This document shows positions 42,746 through 50,813 of a DNA stretch of 64,000 nt, piece after piece. This DNA comes from Trinickia violacea (GTDB lineage Bacteria; Pseudomonadota; Gammaproteobacteria; Burkholderiales; Burkholderiaceae). Numbering within the stretch: position 1 is the first letter of the stretch; each line of letters starts with the position of its first letter. The translations under genes and the position numbers were made by a program. The stretch lies in contig NZ_CP040078.1 in the NCBI RefSeq assembly GCF_005280735.1, positions 1,302,001 through 1,366,000 on the forward strand, read 5' to 3'. Below the pieces are notes generated by a model. That model saw nothing but the letters and a program-made list of their open reading frames with translations, ran no database searches and was not told the DNA's origin.

Positions 42746-43873
42746 TCACTGCGACAGACGCGGAAGCAGTGCAAGCGCGTTCTCCCGGCCGATAGCACGC
42801 AAATCGGCGTGAGAGAGACCTAGCTGCCTCATGCGACGGACTGTCTCCGCCACAGGCGCGTAGGGGTTGTCACTCCCGAAGAGAATCTGTGTCGTCGGCA
42901 CCAGGCTAGTGAGTGCGGCGATCGCCGGAGCGAAGGCTGTATCGGCAATATCGTAGTAGAGGCGCCGGAGTTCGTACTCAATGCCCTTAGGAGCGTTCTC
43001 GGCCAAGTTTGCTGGAGGGAACTCGAGCATGCGTCCGTACATCATGGGCATGGTGCCGCCCGCATGCGCGAAGATAAAGCGTATGTTTCTGTGCCGAGAG
43101 AATGAGCCTGTGTACAAGAGGTTCGCAATGGCGCGCGCGGTATCCTGCGGAATCTCGTCCATTACCGGCGGGACGTTTGCCAGCAAGGTTCGACAACAGA
43201 TTGGCACGGTGGGATGCACGAACACCACCGCTCTGCGGCGGTCGAGTTCTTCGAAAACGGGCCCGTACGCTGCATCACCCAGCCACCTATCACCGTAACT
43301 GGTCAGCAAGCCGATTCCGTTTGCATGCAGCACGTCGAGCGCGTACTCGATTTCGCGAAGACTGCCTTCCTGATCGGGCAGCGGAAGGGCGGCAAACAGC
43401 CCAAAGCGGCCCGGATAGGCCCGGCCGAGGTCCGCGGCATACTCGTTGACCCGTCGAGCTGTTTTCCGTGCCTCCTGCGCATTACCGAACCAAACGCCCG
43501 GTGTCGTGAGCGACAGTATGGCGGTGGCGACACCGCTGTCGTCCATCGCCTTAATCGCATCCTCGGGCGTCCAGGTGTTCCACGCTGGGGTGAGCTTGCC
43601 GCCGAATGAGGCAGTGATCCGTTCACGGTTTTCGGCGAGATAAAACGGTGGAATGTGATGATGATGCACATCGATCAGGCCTGACTTCACGATAGCCGGC
43701 GCTTGCGCAAATGCGCGCGAAAGGCATCCAGTCCCGATCGCTGCGGCGGCAAGCGCTACCTCTGCGGCGCCGGTGAGGAATCCTCTCCTTTTCTCACTGA
43801 CTGGGGCGGAGATCGAAGGATTGCAGCAGCCACAGTGACTGAGAAACAGACGTTGCCCAAAGTGGTCGCGCAT
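42746..43873 (-). CDS. Tat-exported amidohydrolase (ACMSD/amidohydrolase_2 fold)
   Basis: 375 residues from the ATG at 43873. A Tat-type signal (SEKRRGFLTGAAEVALAAAA) ends in AFAQ, so the enzyme acts in the periplasm. The TIM-barrel metal ligands are visible: DVHHHHIPP, FVHPTV, FAHAGG and the Asp in LFGSDNPY. The fold is that of ACMSD/resorcylate decarboxylases; these either decarboxylate aromatic acids or hydrolyse amides or lactones, and the reaction here is unknown. The CHCGCCNP-like Cys-rich leader (SHCGCCNPSIS) precedes the Tat motif and is unusual. Confidence 0.85.
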   Translation of the reverse strand: MRDHFGQRLFLSHCGCCNPSISAPVSEKRRGFLTGAAEVALAAAAIGTGCLSRAFAQAPAIVKSGLIDVHHHHIPPFYLAENRERITASFGGKLTPAWNTWTPEDAIKAMDDSGVATAILSLTTPGVWFGNAQEARKTARRVNEYAADLGRAYPGRFGLFAALPLPDQEGSLREIEYALDVLHANGIGLLTSYGDRWLGDAAYGPVFEELDRRRAVVFVHPTVPICCRTLLANVPPVMDEIPQDTARAIANLLYTGSFSRHRNIRFIFAHAGGTMPMMYGRMLEFPPANLAENAPKGIEYELRRLYYDIADTAFAPAIAALTSLVPTTQILFGSDNPYAPVAETVRRMRQLGLSHADLRAIGRENALALLPRLSQ

Positions 43874-44443
43874 ACACTTCTCCCGGTGACGCAAGGGTCG
43901 ATTAGGTCGCGCGCATTTCAGGGAATACATGGCCGGCCCTGTCTCTCTAGATTCAAGGTGGCGAGCGGCTATTGGTCAAGAGGGACACAGCGATGGACGA
44001 CACGGCACACACCCCGTGCGCAACCGCTCTCTCCAACCGGTCGGCCGCGGAATTCCCGCGCCACGCGGCCGGTGGTACGTTCGACGGGTAATCCACCCCC
44101 TGTTTCCTGACAAGCCGGCAAGAAATCACTAAGTCGTCGCGGGCATCGTCAAACGCTACTCACGGTAATACGCCGATCGACGCCGATTGGGTCATTCATG
44201 TCAATGCGCAAAGTGCTTGCGACACCGGCCGTTCATGCGCGGAGTACGTCGGTCACGTCGTCGGCTTATGCGAAGCTTTCCATAAAGCGTCAGGCCGGCG
44301 CCCGGGTCAGGCGCTTTCCCCACCGGGTAGAAGGGGCCGAGGAGTCCTGACATTCTCCCGGGCTGTGGCCCTTCGCTCCAATTTTTGGCGTCGTCTCCCG
44401 GGACGCTGTGCGGCGCGTACCGTACGGCATCCCGTGCGTCTGC
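43874..44443. other. 570-bp gap containing a dispersed repeat copy
   Basis: No gene is supported. The stretch holds repeat copy 1 (43977-44093), which recurs at 47738-47851. Between 44120 and 44443 I see nothing further. Confidence 0.5.
43977..44093 (+). repeat. About 115-bp direct repeat, copy 1
   Basis: It begins CAAGAGGGACACAGCGATGG and ends GGTACGTTCGACGGGTAATCC. It is highly similar to 47738-47851 with scattered substitutions and a 2-bp indel. A 17-bp tail after it (44106-44122) appears inverted after copy 2 (47873-47889). Origin unknown. Confidence 0.75.
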
Positions 44444-44707
44444 TCACTGCCCGCCGTAAAGCGCATTCAAGCGATCGAGCGAGCCGTCCTTCTGGGCCCG
44501 CAGCAATTCCTGATAGACCTCCGCGCGAGTCTTGCCAATGGCGGCGCCGCTCATGCTACCGCCCCCTGACGTGCCGCCGACTGCGTCCGACGTCATAGCT
44601 GCGTTGCTGTCGGAGGCCGTGCTGGATGCGTCACTGTTGTCACCCGCATAGGCCAGTGTGGTGCACAACGTCAATGCGGCAATAGGGATTAAAGTCAGAG
44701 TGTTCAT
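44444..44707 (-). CDS. DUF4148 domain-containing secreted protein
   Basis: 87 residues: signal peptide MNTLTLIPIAALTLCTTLAY, a Ser/Asp/Gly-rich linker, then the C-terminal DUF4148 core TRAEVYQELLRAQKDGSLDR followed by LNALYGGQ. GGAGGATACG directly before the ATG at 44707 fixes the start. The core is at the C-terminus, unlike the 7077 protein, where it follows the signal directly. Function unknown. Confidence 0.82.
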   Translation of the reverse strand: MNTLTLIPIAALTLCTTLAYAGDNSDASSTASDSNAAMTSDAVGGTSGGGSMSGAAIGKTRAEVYQELLRAQKDGSLDRLNALYGGQ

Positions 44708-46196
44708 CGTATCCTCCAGCATCATGCTTGACATACCCGACGCCAATCGAATCATGAAGTTTGCGCCGGGATTTCGTGCCGCTTCGAAAGGCATTAAAGG
44801 TTCTTGCGAGGACTTGGCACGCTCTTGCAATACCAAAGCAGAATCTCCCTTATTCCAGCGTTACTTTTTTTGTATCACGACCGCTCCAGAATCGGCCCCG
44901 GGCATTCAGCCTGGATCTATTTTCATTACCTGCAACTTACTCCCTTGGTGTTTATGGATGCTCTGCTGGTTGTTCCAGTCGGAACAATATTGGCATTATT
45001 TTTGTGCTCTGAAAGCAGAACGTCGGCGTAGCCCGCGCAAGGATTGCGGCACGCCGACAGGTATCAGTGCACTGTATGCGCTGACTGCATCCGCGTGAAT
45101 AAGGGGCCGTTGCTAAAAGAGGCTAGGGGATTGCCTGATTCCGTGGGCGGGCCCCGCCTTATTGGCTCTTCATCCATTGTTTCACTGCCTTGACTCTGAG
45201 CAGGCCTTCAAGCGCCTGCGCTGCGATCAATTGCAGTGGCAAACCCCACTGACTAGCGATAGGTAGGTTCTACCGTCCACGATTACGGTCCCTTATGGAC
45301 GGACACGTGTTATTCAGATGATACCGGAGGGTCCTGACAACCTGATGTCTGGGGACGTCGCGACGCTCGTGTTCGTAAGAAGCTTTCACTGTCCCGGCGA
45401 TTGGGTGTCGAGTAGTTTCGTGCGAACGACCGGTCTAGGTTCGCAGACGGCAGTTGGGAATGAATCGACTCGACCGCCGCAACGGGTCGATAGCGCCAGT
45501 TCGATGGACCTTCTTCGATGCGGAGATTGAGATCTCAACGGGGCTTTTTCGACGGCCTGCGTGGACGCGTGACATCGGCCACAAACCGCCGTTCACAGGC
45601 GTCGCCGGTCGGACGTTCAGGTGTCGGCTCCGCCCTGTAAGCGGCCATCTCACCGCCAAAGACGAACGCTCCTTCATCGGCCAAAGTTGACGTTCAGGTG
45701 ACGCCGCCGGTGAGGCAGCTTCAAGTCGCTTTCCTGCCGTTCCCGTATCGATGGCCGCGAATGTCAGGTCGCGTTTTCGGCGAACGCGTGCTCCCGACCC
45801 GTTGCTGCCGGTCGCCATCTTGCGAACTGTGCGGCGCGTTTCGGATGTACAGCCGCCATTCGCGGGGTGAATTTACTGGCGAGTTCTTCGCCTTCGCGGT
45901 CATTCGAGTACTGGTGCCGGTCAGGCAGCGACTTGATGTTCGCCACCATCTTGCACTCGCGCTCGCAACAGCAGCTCGTTGAGCAGTCAAGCGCACCATG
46001 CAGGAAAAGACCATCGGAGAGCTGGACGAAGCGGCAGAGGTCAGTGTCGAAACCGTACGGTCCTACCATTAGCACACTAGCCCCGGGCCTTGCCCGCGCA
46101 ACACGCGCTTGCAACACAACCAGGATACAGCAAGCCCGTGTCACAAGTTCGTTGGTCAGCAGCCCGCTCATAAGTCGTTGCGGCGAACGATCAAGG
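44708..46196. other. 1.5-kb gap with repeats and no supported gene
   Basis: Contains a hairpin (GTCGGCGT 45022-45029 with ACGCCGAC 45051-45058) and repeat A (45637-45682 core, similarity to about 45800). A minus-strand frame at 45764-46180 is open but has no recognisable family, no good ribosome binding site and a composition unlike neighbouring genes. The stretch looks like decayed accessory DNA. Confidence 0.5.
45637..45682 (+). repeat. Repeat A, identical 46-bp core
   Basis: GTAAGCGGCCATCTCACCGC and the following 26 bases are identical to 57031-57076; weaker similarity continues about 120 bp downstream in both places (for example GTGAGGCAGCTTCA). Both copies lie in non-coding accessory DNA. 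Confidence 0.8.
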
Positions 46197-47204
46197 TTAT
46201 GGAGATTGATGTGGCTTGAGCGTGGCGGCAACAAACTCTGCAACCGCCTTTCTGGCTTCCATCGCCGCCTTCTCGTCGTACGCGACGGTTGCACCCCGTT
46301 CTATGCAGGGGTCGCTGTACGAGAACGGCTGTTTGGTCTTGGTATTGAAAAGCTGCCCGTTATCCCCTTCCTCCAACCGGCAGTTCCGCAGGGTCTGCCC
46401 CTGCGGGAATACTACCGGTGGTTTGAAGGCTCGCCCGTCGAAGACATGGCCAGCTCCGGCGTATTCAATCAGCTGGACGTCCCTGCCTTTGGCTTTCAAC
46501 CGGCCAACGTACGCTCGGCATGGCGCAATCGGGTTGTAGTTGTCATCCGTACCATGAAACACGCGCATGGGCTGCGCAGCTATTTCTTCTTCGTCGCGGT
46601 ACGTGATGGTGCAGTCAGGATAAAAGGCCACGTACGCAGCGAATTGCGCGCCTGATGCAGCAGCATGCATCCGTTGAAAACGCGTCAGGCTCGCATAGAG
46701 GGTGTTTGTCCCGCCTCGGGAAAAACCCATTAGCATCACTCGGGTAGAGTCAATTCTCGGATGCTTTGCCAACTGGGCAAGTGCGCGGTATGCATCCTCG
46801 ACTTGCGTGAGTCGTCCGATTTGGGCAAGGTCGTTGGTTGTACTAGTGATGCCGCGCCCAGTGAAGCTATCAATGACGAAGGTAGCAACACCCATCGCGA
46901 GAAAATACGATTCCCAGTCGACAACATAGCCGCCAATACCGCCACCCCCGTGGAGCAGAATGACGAGCGGGAATCGCTCGGTGCCCGCACGTGGCAGGCG
47001 CAGTTCGCCCGCAACGGTGACAGGCTCGCCGTCCTCGCGTCCGACCAGGAACTCCTGGTCAGTCAGGGTCAGCGACTTGAACGGGATAATTTCCGTTCGT
47101 GAAGCCTGCGCGTGCGCCAGTGGAAAGTGCATGACGACGAAGATGCAGAGCGCGACCAGCGCGATGAGGCGGAAACGTAGCCGATACCCTTCAGGCGCAA
47201 GCAT
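46197..47204 (-). CDS. Exported alpha/beta hydrolase, dienelactone hydrolase-like
   Basis: 335 residues. Signal peptide: MLAPEGYRLRFRLIALVALC continuing to AHAQA. The alpha/beta fold shows the oxyanion motif ILLHGGGGIGG, nucleophile Ser in MGFSRGG, Asp in FHGTDDNYNP and His in AGAGHVFD. The layout resembles dienelactone hydrolase family proteins that are exported; the substrate is unknown. AAGGACTT precedes the ATG. It stands alone within the repeat-rich region. Confidence 0.87.
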   Translation of the reverse strand: MLAPEGYRLRFRLIALVALCIFVVMHFPLAHAQASRTEIIPFKSLTLTDQEFLVGREDGEPVTVAGELRLPRAGTERFPLVILLHGGGGIGGYVVDWESYFLAMGVATFVIDSFTGRGITSTTNDLAQIGRLTQVEDAYRALAQLAKHPRIDSTRVMLMGFSRGGTNTLYASLTRFQRMHAAASGAQFAAYVAFYPDCTITYRDEEEIAAQPMRVFHGTDDNYNPIAPCRAYVGRLKAKGRDVQLIEYAGAGHVFDGRAFKPPVVFPQGQTLRNCRLEEGDNGQLFNTKTKQPFSYSDPCIERGATVAYDEKAAMEARKAVAEFVAATLKPHQSP

Positions 47205-47603
47205 GGCAAGTCCTTCTTAATCACGTATTAGTCGACAAACTGTTGACAATAGCGTAGTACATGCACGTGCAACTACAACCTGCCGAAGATAACCGGCCGT
47301 ACTTCAGCCCTACGAGCGCGTCTTGTTTTTCCGGCCACGTGTTGTCGTTTCCCTTGTATCCGTGATTGACCCGCCGAACCTGGTGGAGGCGGACGCGGTC
47401 AGCATTTGCCGATGCTGGCATCTGTCGACGGGGGACGAGACACAGCCCTCGCGACCGGGCGCGACGATTGCGAGCGGTAGATGAAGGTCAGCTGTCGGGT
47501 TCGGAAACCGACGTTTGAATGTCGCTCCAAGCATTGGAACGTATGACCGAAACTGGCCGCACTCTGTCTCACGTCGGGCAAAGTGATCGGTCTAGTGGCT
47601 TGC

Positions 47604-47731
47604 TTACGCTAGTCGCTGAACCACGGTTCCGCATCCATCGCGTAGCTTTACTTGAGCCAACGCGCCGTTGACGAGCGACAGTTGCGGAGGGACATGCCCA
47701 ATATCCATGTCATATATAACGGGGCACTGAA
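47604..47731 (-). pseudogene. C-terminal remnant resembling LD-carboxypeptidase (S66)
   Basis: On the minus strand CPVIYDMDIGHVPPQLSLVN, then GALAQVKLRDG to a stop at 47604 resembles the C-terminal FGH segment of S66 LD-carboxypeptidase/MccF proteins, including the catalytic His. The upstream 85% of such a protein is missing: similarity ends about 7 bp from repeat copy 2 at 47738, which may mark the breakpoint. Confidence 0.4.
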
Positions 47732-47737
47732 TGTCGC

Positions 47738-47851
47738 CAAGAGGGACACAGCGACGGACGACACGGCACACCCCGTGCGCAATCGCTCTGTCCAACAGGG
47801 CGGCCTCGGAAATCCACCGCCGCGCGGCCAGCGGTACGTTCGACGCGTAAT
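47738..47851 (+). repeat. About 115-bp direct repeat, copy 2
   Basis: It begins CCAAGAGGGACACAGCGACGG and is the second copy of 43977-44093. It directly abuts the S66-like remnant. The 17-bp CTTGCCAGCTTGTCAGG at 47873-47889 is the reverse complement (one mismatch) of the segment following copy 1. Confidence 0.72.
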
Positions 47852-48116
47852 CCTGTGGCGACGAACGGCAGACTTGCCAGCTTGTCAGGAGACAAGGAGA
47901 TGGTGTGCGCTTGAAAACATCTACGCACGCACCGCCTTTGTACGCTCGGTCCGCCTCGAACGGCGGAGGCCATGACTCCTTCTCGGAGCACTTGGAGATT
48001 TTGGATGCTATCGAGACACGCGGAAGTGAGATGTCAACAGGTTCTTTTCGTAAGACGATGCTATATCTGGGAGGCCTGCGAAGCCGATGGCCGCAATTAC
48101 TCGGCTAAAGGAAGGT

Positions 48117-48977
48117 CTACGTTCTCTCGATGTTGGCGGGCCGCCGGCCCTTGAGGACGACGACGGCGATTCCTCCCAGGATTGCCACCGACGCCAGCAC
48201 GATTCTGGGCGTGAGGCTCTCGCCAAGGAAAATGGTAGCGCCGATGGCGGCGATCACAGGCACGCTCAGTTGCACCGTTGCGGCATTAGCGACTCTCAAT
48301 TGTGGCAATGTGGCGTACCAAAGGACATAACCGATGCCAGAAGTGACAGCCCCGGACGCGATCGCGTACGCAAGGCCTGCCCAGTCGAACGCGGCATGCA
48401 TGTGCGTGATAGCGCTGAGCGCCCCAGCGAAAGGCACCGCGCGCGTAAAGTTGCCGGCTGTCTCCATCGTCGGATTTCTCGCGCCTTTGCCGCGCAGCGA
48501 ATAGATGCCCCAGGCTATGCCGGCGGCAAGCATAAGGGCCGCCCCTCCTGGCGGTGGCGCGGAAATACCGGGAAGCAACAGTCCCACGAGTCCCGCCAGG
48601 GCACAAACGAGGCCAATCCATTGCAGCACGGAAAATCGCTCGCCGGTGCAGACGCCGTACCCGATCATGGTGGCTTGAACCGCGGCGAACAGCAGCAAAG
48701 CTCCAGTCGATGCGGGCAGGCTGAGGTAGGCGAACGAGAAGCCAGCAGCGTAGACGAAAAGAGCCAGTGCGGACGGCCAATTGCCGGCACGCGGAACTCG
48801 GCCCCGTTGAACCCACACCGCAAGCAACAGGACAAAGGCGCCGGACATGATGCGAATCGACGTAAAAGTCGCCGCGTCGATTCCGGTGCCCCGTAGGGCG
48901 ACACGGCACAATAGCGAGTTCGCCGCAAAGGCCACCATCGACAGTACTGTCAGCGCGACGACACGAGCGGAAGACAC
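48117..48977 (-). CDS. EamA/DMT-family transporter
   Basis: 286 residues from a GTG start at 48977, chosen because GAGGG lies nine bases upstream and the first membrane segment begins at once. About ten hydrophobic segments in two EamA repeats; landmarks FAANSLLCRVAL, SIRIMSGAFVLL, SGAVTSGIGYVLWYATL and QLSVPVIAAIGATIFLGE. DMT proteins export metabolites or amino acids. A LysR remnant lies directly upstream in the opposite direction; it is probably the decayed former regulator. Confidence 0.87.
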   Translation of the reverse strand: MSSARVVALTVLSMVAFAANSLLCRVALRGTGIDAATFTSIRIMSGAFVLLLAVWVQRGRVPRAGNWPSALALFVYAAGFSFAYLSLPASTGALLLFAAVQATMIGYGVCTGERFSVLQWIGLVCALAGLVGLLLPGISAPPPGGAALMLAAGIAWGIYSLRGKGARNPTMETAGNFTRAVPFAGALSAITHMHAAFDWAGLAYAIASGAVTSGIGYVLWYATLPQLRVANAATVQLSVPVIAAIGATIFLGESLTPRIVLASVAILGGIAVVVLKGRRPANIERT

Positions 48978-49068
48978 GGCAAGAGCCCTCTTTCGAAAAT
49001 GATGGCGGTAGCGGCACCAAGATACCTCACAAACAATCGAACGAGCGGGCGAATGCGTCGCGGCCCCG

Positions 49069-49364
49069 AGCACCAGCGCGAGTGAATGCCTGCGCGGCCA
49101 ATTTGCCAGCGGCGCAATACCGGTCTGGAAGTTTGAGCGGGACGACGAAGTCGTGCGGCTGGATCCTCCCGGGCTGCTCGTGGTCAGCCTCGGCGCGACG
49201 GTCGATCTCACAATCAGTACCGCCGGGGAAGGGGTGGCTGTCCTTCACCTTTTCGAGGCCATTTCTCTGCTATCCAGGGCGTCAGTAGATGCCTGCACAG
49301 TTGCGAGTTTTTATCGATTTTCTGAAGGCTGGTGCATCACTGAATAGGCCGAGCCCTTAAATCG
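49069..49364 (+). pseudogene. LysR-family regulator remnant (C-terminal part, frameshifted)
   Basis: CLRGQFASGAIPVWKFERDD followed by VVRLDPPGLLVVSLGA, then HLFE, is the effector domain of a LysR protein of the CrgA group. After HLFE the expected linker is deleted, and the C-terminal PFLCYPGRQ, MPAQLRVFIDFLKA continues in another frame with an in-frame stop. The HTH is absent. It faces away from the EamA gene and precedes the ABC transporter operon. Confidence 0.65.
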
Positions 49365-49715
49365 AGCAGGGGCGATCGTATATGCATGTCCGCAAATAGG
49401 CGCTATGCGCATTTGCCTTGGGATTGTCGGTACCCCCACGTTTGATTCCTCACGGCTCGCCAGCCTCTGCCTGAGGGAAAGTCACGCTCCCTAAACCGGT
49501 CGCGCGTTACTGGTGCCTGTCCGATACTGACCTATACTCGATTTGTTTGTGCCAGAACAAAAGACACGAGACGGGGAAATCGTGCATGTGCCGAGCGTCG
49601 CAAAAAATGAACTTACCGTATTGGCTTGCATTAGCCGTTGCCGCGGCCAGCCTCGCCTAACCCCTAATCGAGGGGACGGGGAGATTTTGCGCAAAAGCAT
49701 CGTGAGGGAATCGCA

Positions 49716-50783
49716 ATGACAAGGTTTGTCACGCGCCGTGAAATCCTCAGATGCGGATCTGCCGCTTTCGCGCTTTCAATGGTCGGCGGAGCGCGGCTGG
49801 TTGCGGCGACCGCGATGACCGCTCACACGAAGGACCTTTACGAGGCGGCGACGAAGGAGGGCGAGCTCACCTGGTACACCGCCCATTCCGATGACGTGAC
49901 TGCGCAAGCGCTCGGCCATGGCTTCGAGGTGGCCTATCCCGGGATCAGGGTGAACGTGGTGCGCACGACCGCGCAGGTGGCGTTCCAGCGCGTGTCTCAG
50001 GAGCTCAAGGCCGGCGCCGTGCAAGTCGACGTGCTCAGCTCGACCGACATCGGCCACTACGTCTACCTGAAAGAAAAGAAGGCACTCGAGCAATACGTGC
50101 CAGAGAACGCTAGCAAGGTGCTCGACATCTACCAGCACTACGATCCCGACGGATATTACTTCGTGACCTCGGCGGGCCTCATCGGCATGGTCTATAACAC
50201 CGCCAAGCTCAAGGAAGCCGAGGCGCCGAGAAATTGGAGCGATCTCACCGACGCGAAATGGAAGGACAGGATCGCGCTCGGCCACCCGGGGTTCAGCGGC
50301 TACGTCGGGACCTGGACCGTAATGATGCGCAAGCTCTACGGCTGGCAATTCTTCGATTCCCTGGCCAAGAACAATCCGCAGATCGGCCGCTCGATCAACG
50401 ATACGATCACCATGGTCAACGCCGGCGAGCGCCTCATCGCTGGCACCGCCCTGATTGCAACCGCTGCCGAGAACGTGCAGAAGGGCAATCCCTTGGCGAT
50501 GGTTTACCCGACCGACGGCACGGTGCTAATTCTGGCACCGTCGGGCATCTTCAAGGGAGGGAAGCACCCTAAGGGCGCGCGGCTGTTCATGGAATATCTC
50601 ATGAGCGTCGACGCGTCGAAGATCTGGGTCGACCATTTCTTCGAGCCGCTCCGGCCAGAAGTGGCACCTTCGCCCGGCGTCAGGTCTGCCAGGGAGCTGA
50701 AGACCATTCGTCCGAGCGGCGAGGAAATCGTCAAAGGCATTCCCGAAGTAATCGAGCAGTGGCGGAGCACCTTCGGCGTATAA
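49716..50783 (+). CDS. ABC transporter substrate-binding protein (Fe3+/AfuA-FbpA-like), Tat-exported
   Basis: 355 residues. A twin-arginine signal (TRREILRCGSAAFALSMVGG) precedes a periplasmic binding fold of the FbpA/AfuA class: ELTWYTAHSDD, VLSSTDIGHY, GLIGMVYNT and MVYPTDGTV. This family carries ferric ion, and relatives carry small organic molecules. GTGAGGGAATCGCA precedes the ATG. First gene of a six-gene run with permease, ATPase and nitrile hydratase genes. Metal ligands typical of FbpA (paired Tyr near the C-terminus) are not evident, so an organic ligand is possible. Confidence 0.87.
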   Translation: MTRFVTRREILRCGSAAFALSMVGGARLVAATAMTAHTKDLYEAATKEGELTWYTAHSDDVTAQALGHGFEVAYPGIRVNVVRTTAQVAFQRVSQELKAGAVQVDVLSSTDIGHYVYLKEKKALEQYVPENASKVLDIYQHYDPDGYYFVTSAGLIGMVYNTAKLKEAEAPRNWSDLTDAKWKDRIALGHPGFSGYVGTWTVMMRKLYGWQFFDSLAKNNPQIGRSINDTITMVNAGERLIAGTALIATAAENVQKGNPLAMVYPTDGTVLILAPSGIFKGGKHPKGARLFMEYLMSVDASKIWVDHFFEPLRPEVAPSPGVRSARELKTIRPSGEEIVKGIPEVIEQWRSTFGV

Positions 50784-50813
50784 GCACCGCTTCCAGAACC
50801 GCTGATCTCTACG

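Larger units (their letters stand above)
47205..48116. other. 912-bp gap with a gene remnant and repeat copy 2
   Basis: Contains the S66 peptidase-like remnant (47604-47731) and the direct repeat copy (47738-47851). Between 47205 and 47600 and between 47890 and 48116 I see no supportable gene. Confidence 0.5.

Noticed and set aside
45764..46294. A 176-residue minus-strand frame in the accessory gap
   Set aside because: Basic, Ser/Arg-rich N-terminal part, no ribosome binding site at internal ATGs, no recognisable family, overlaps a repeat.
43977..47851. CRISPR array or tandem repeat at the 115-bp repeats
   Set aside because: Only two copies 3.7 kb apart, no regular spacers and no cas genes.
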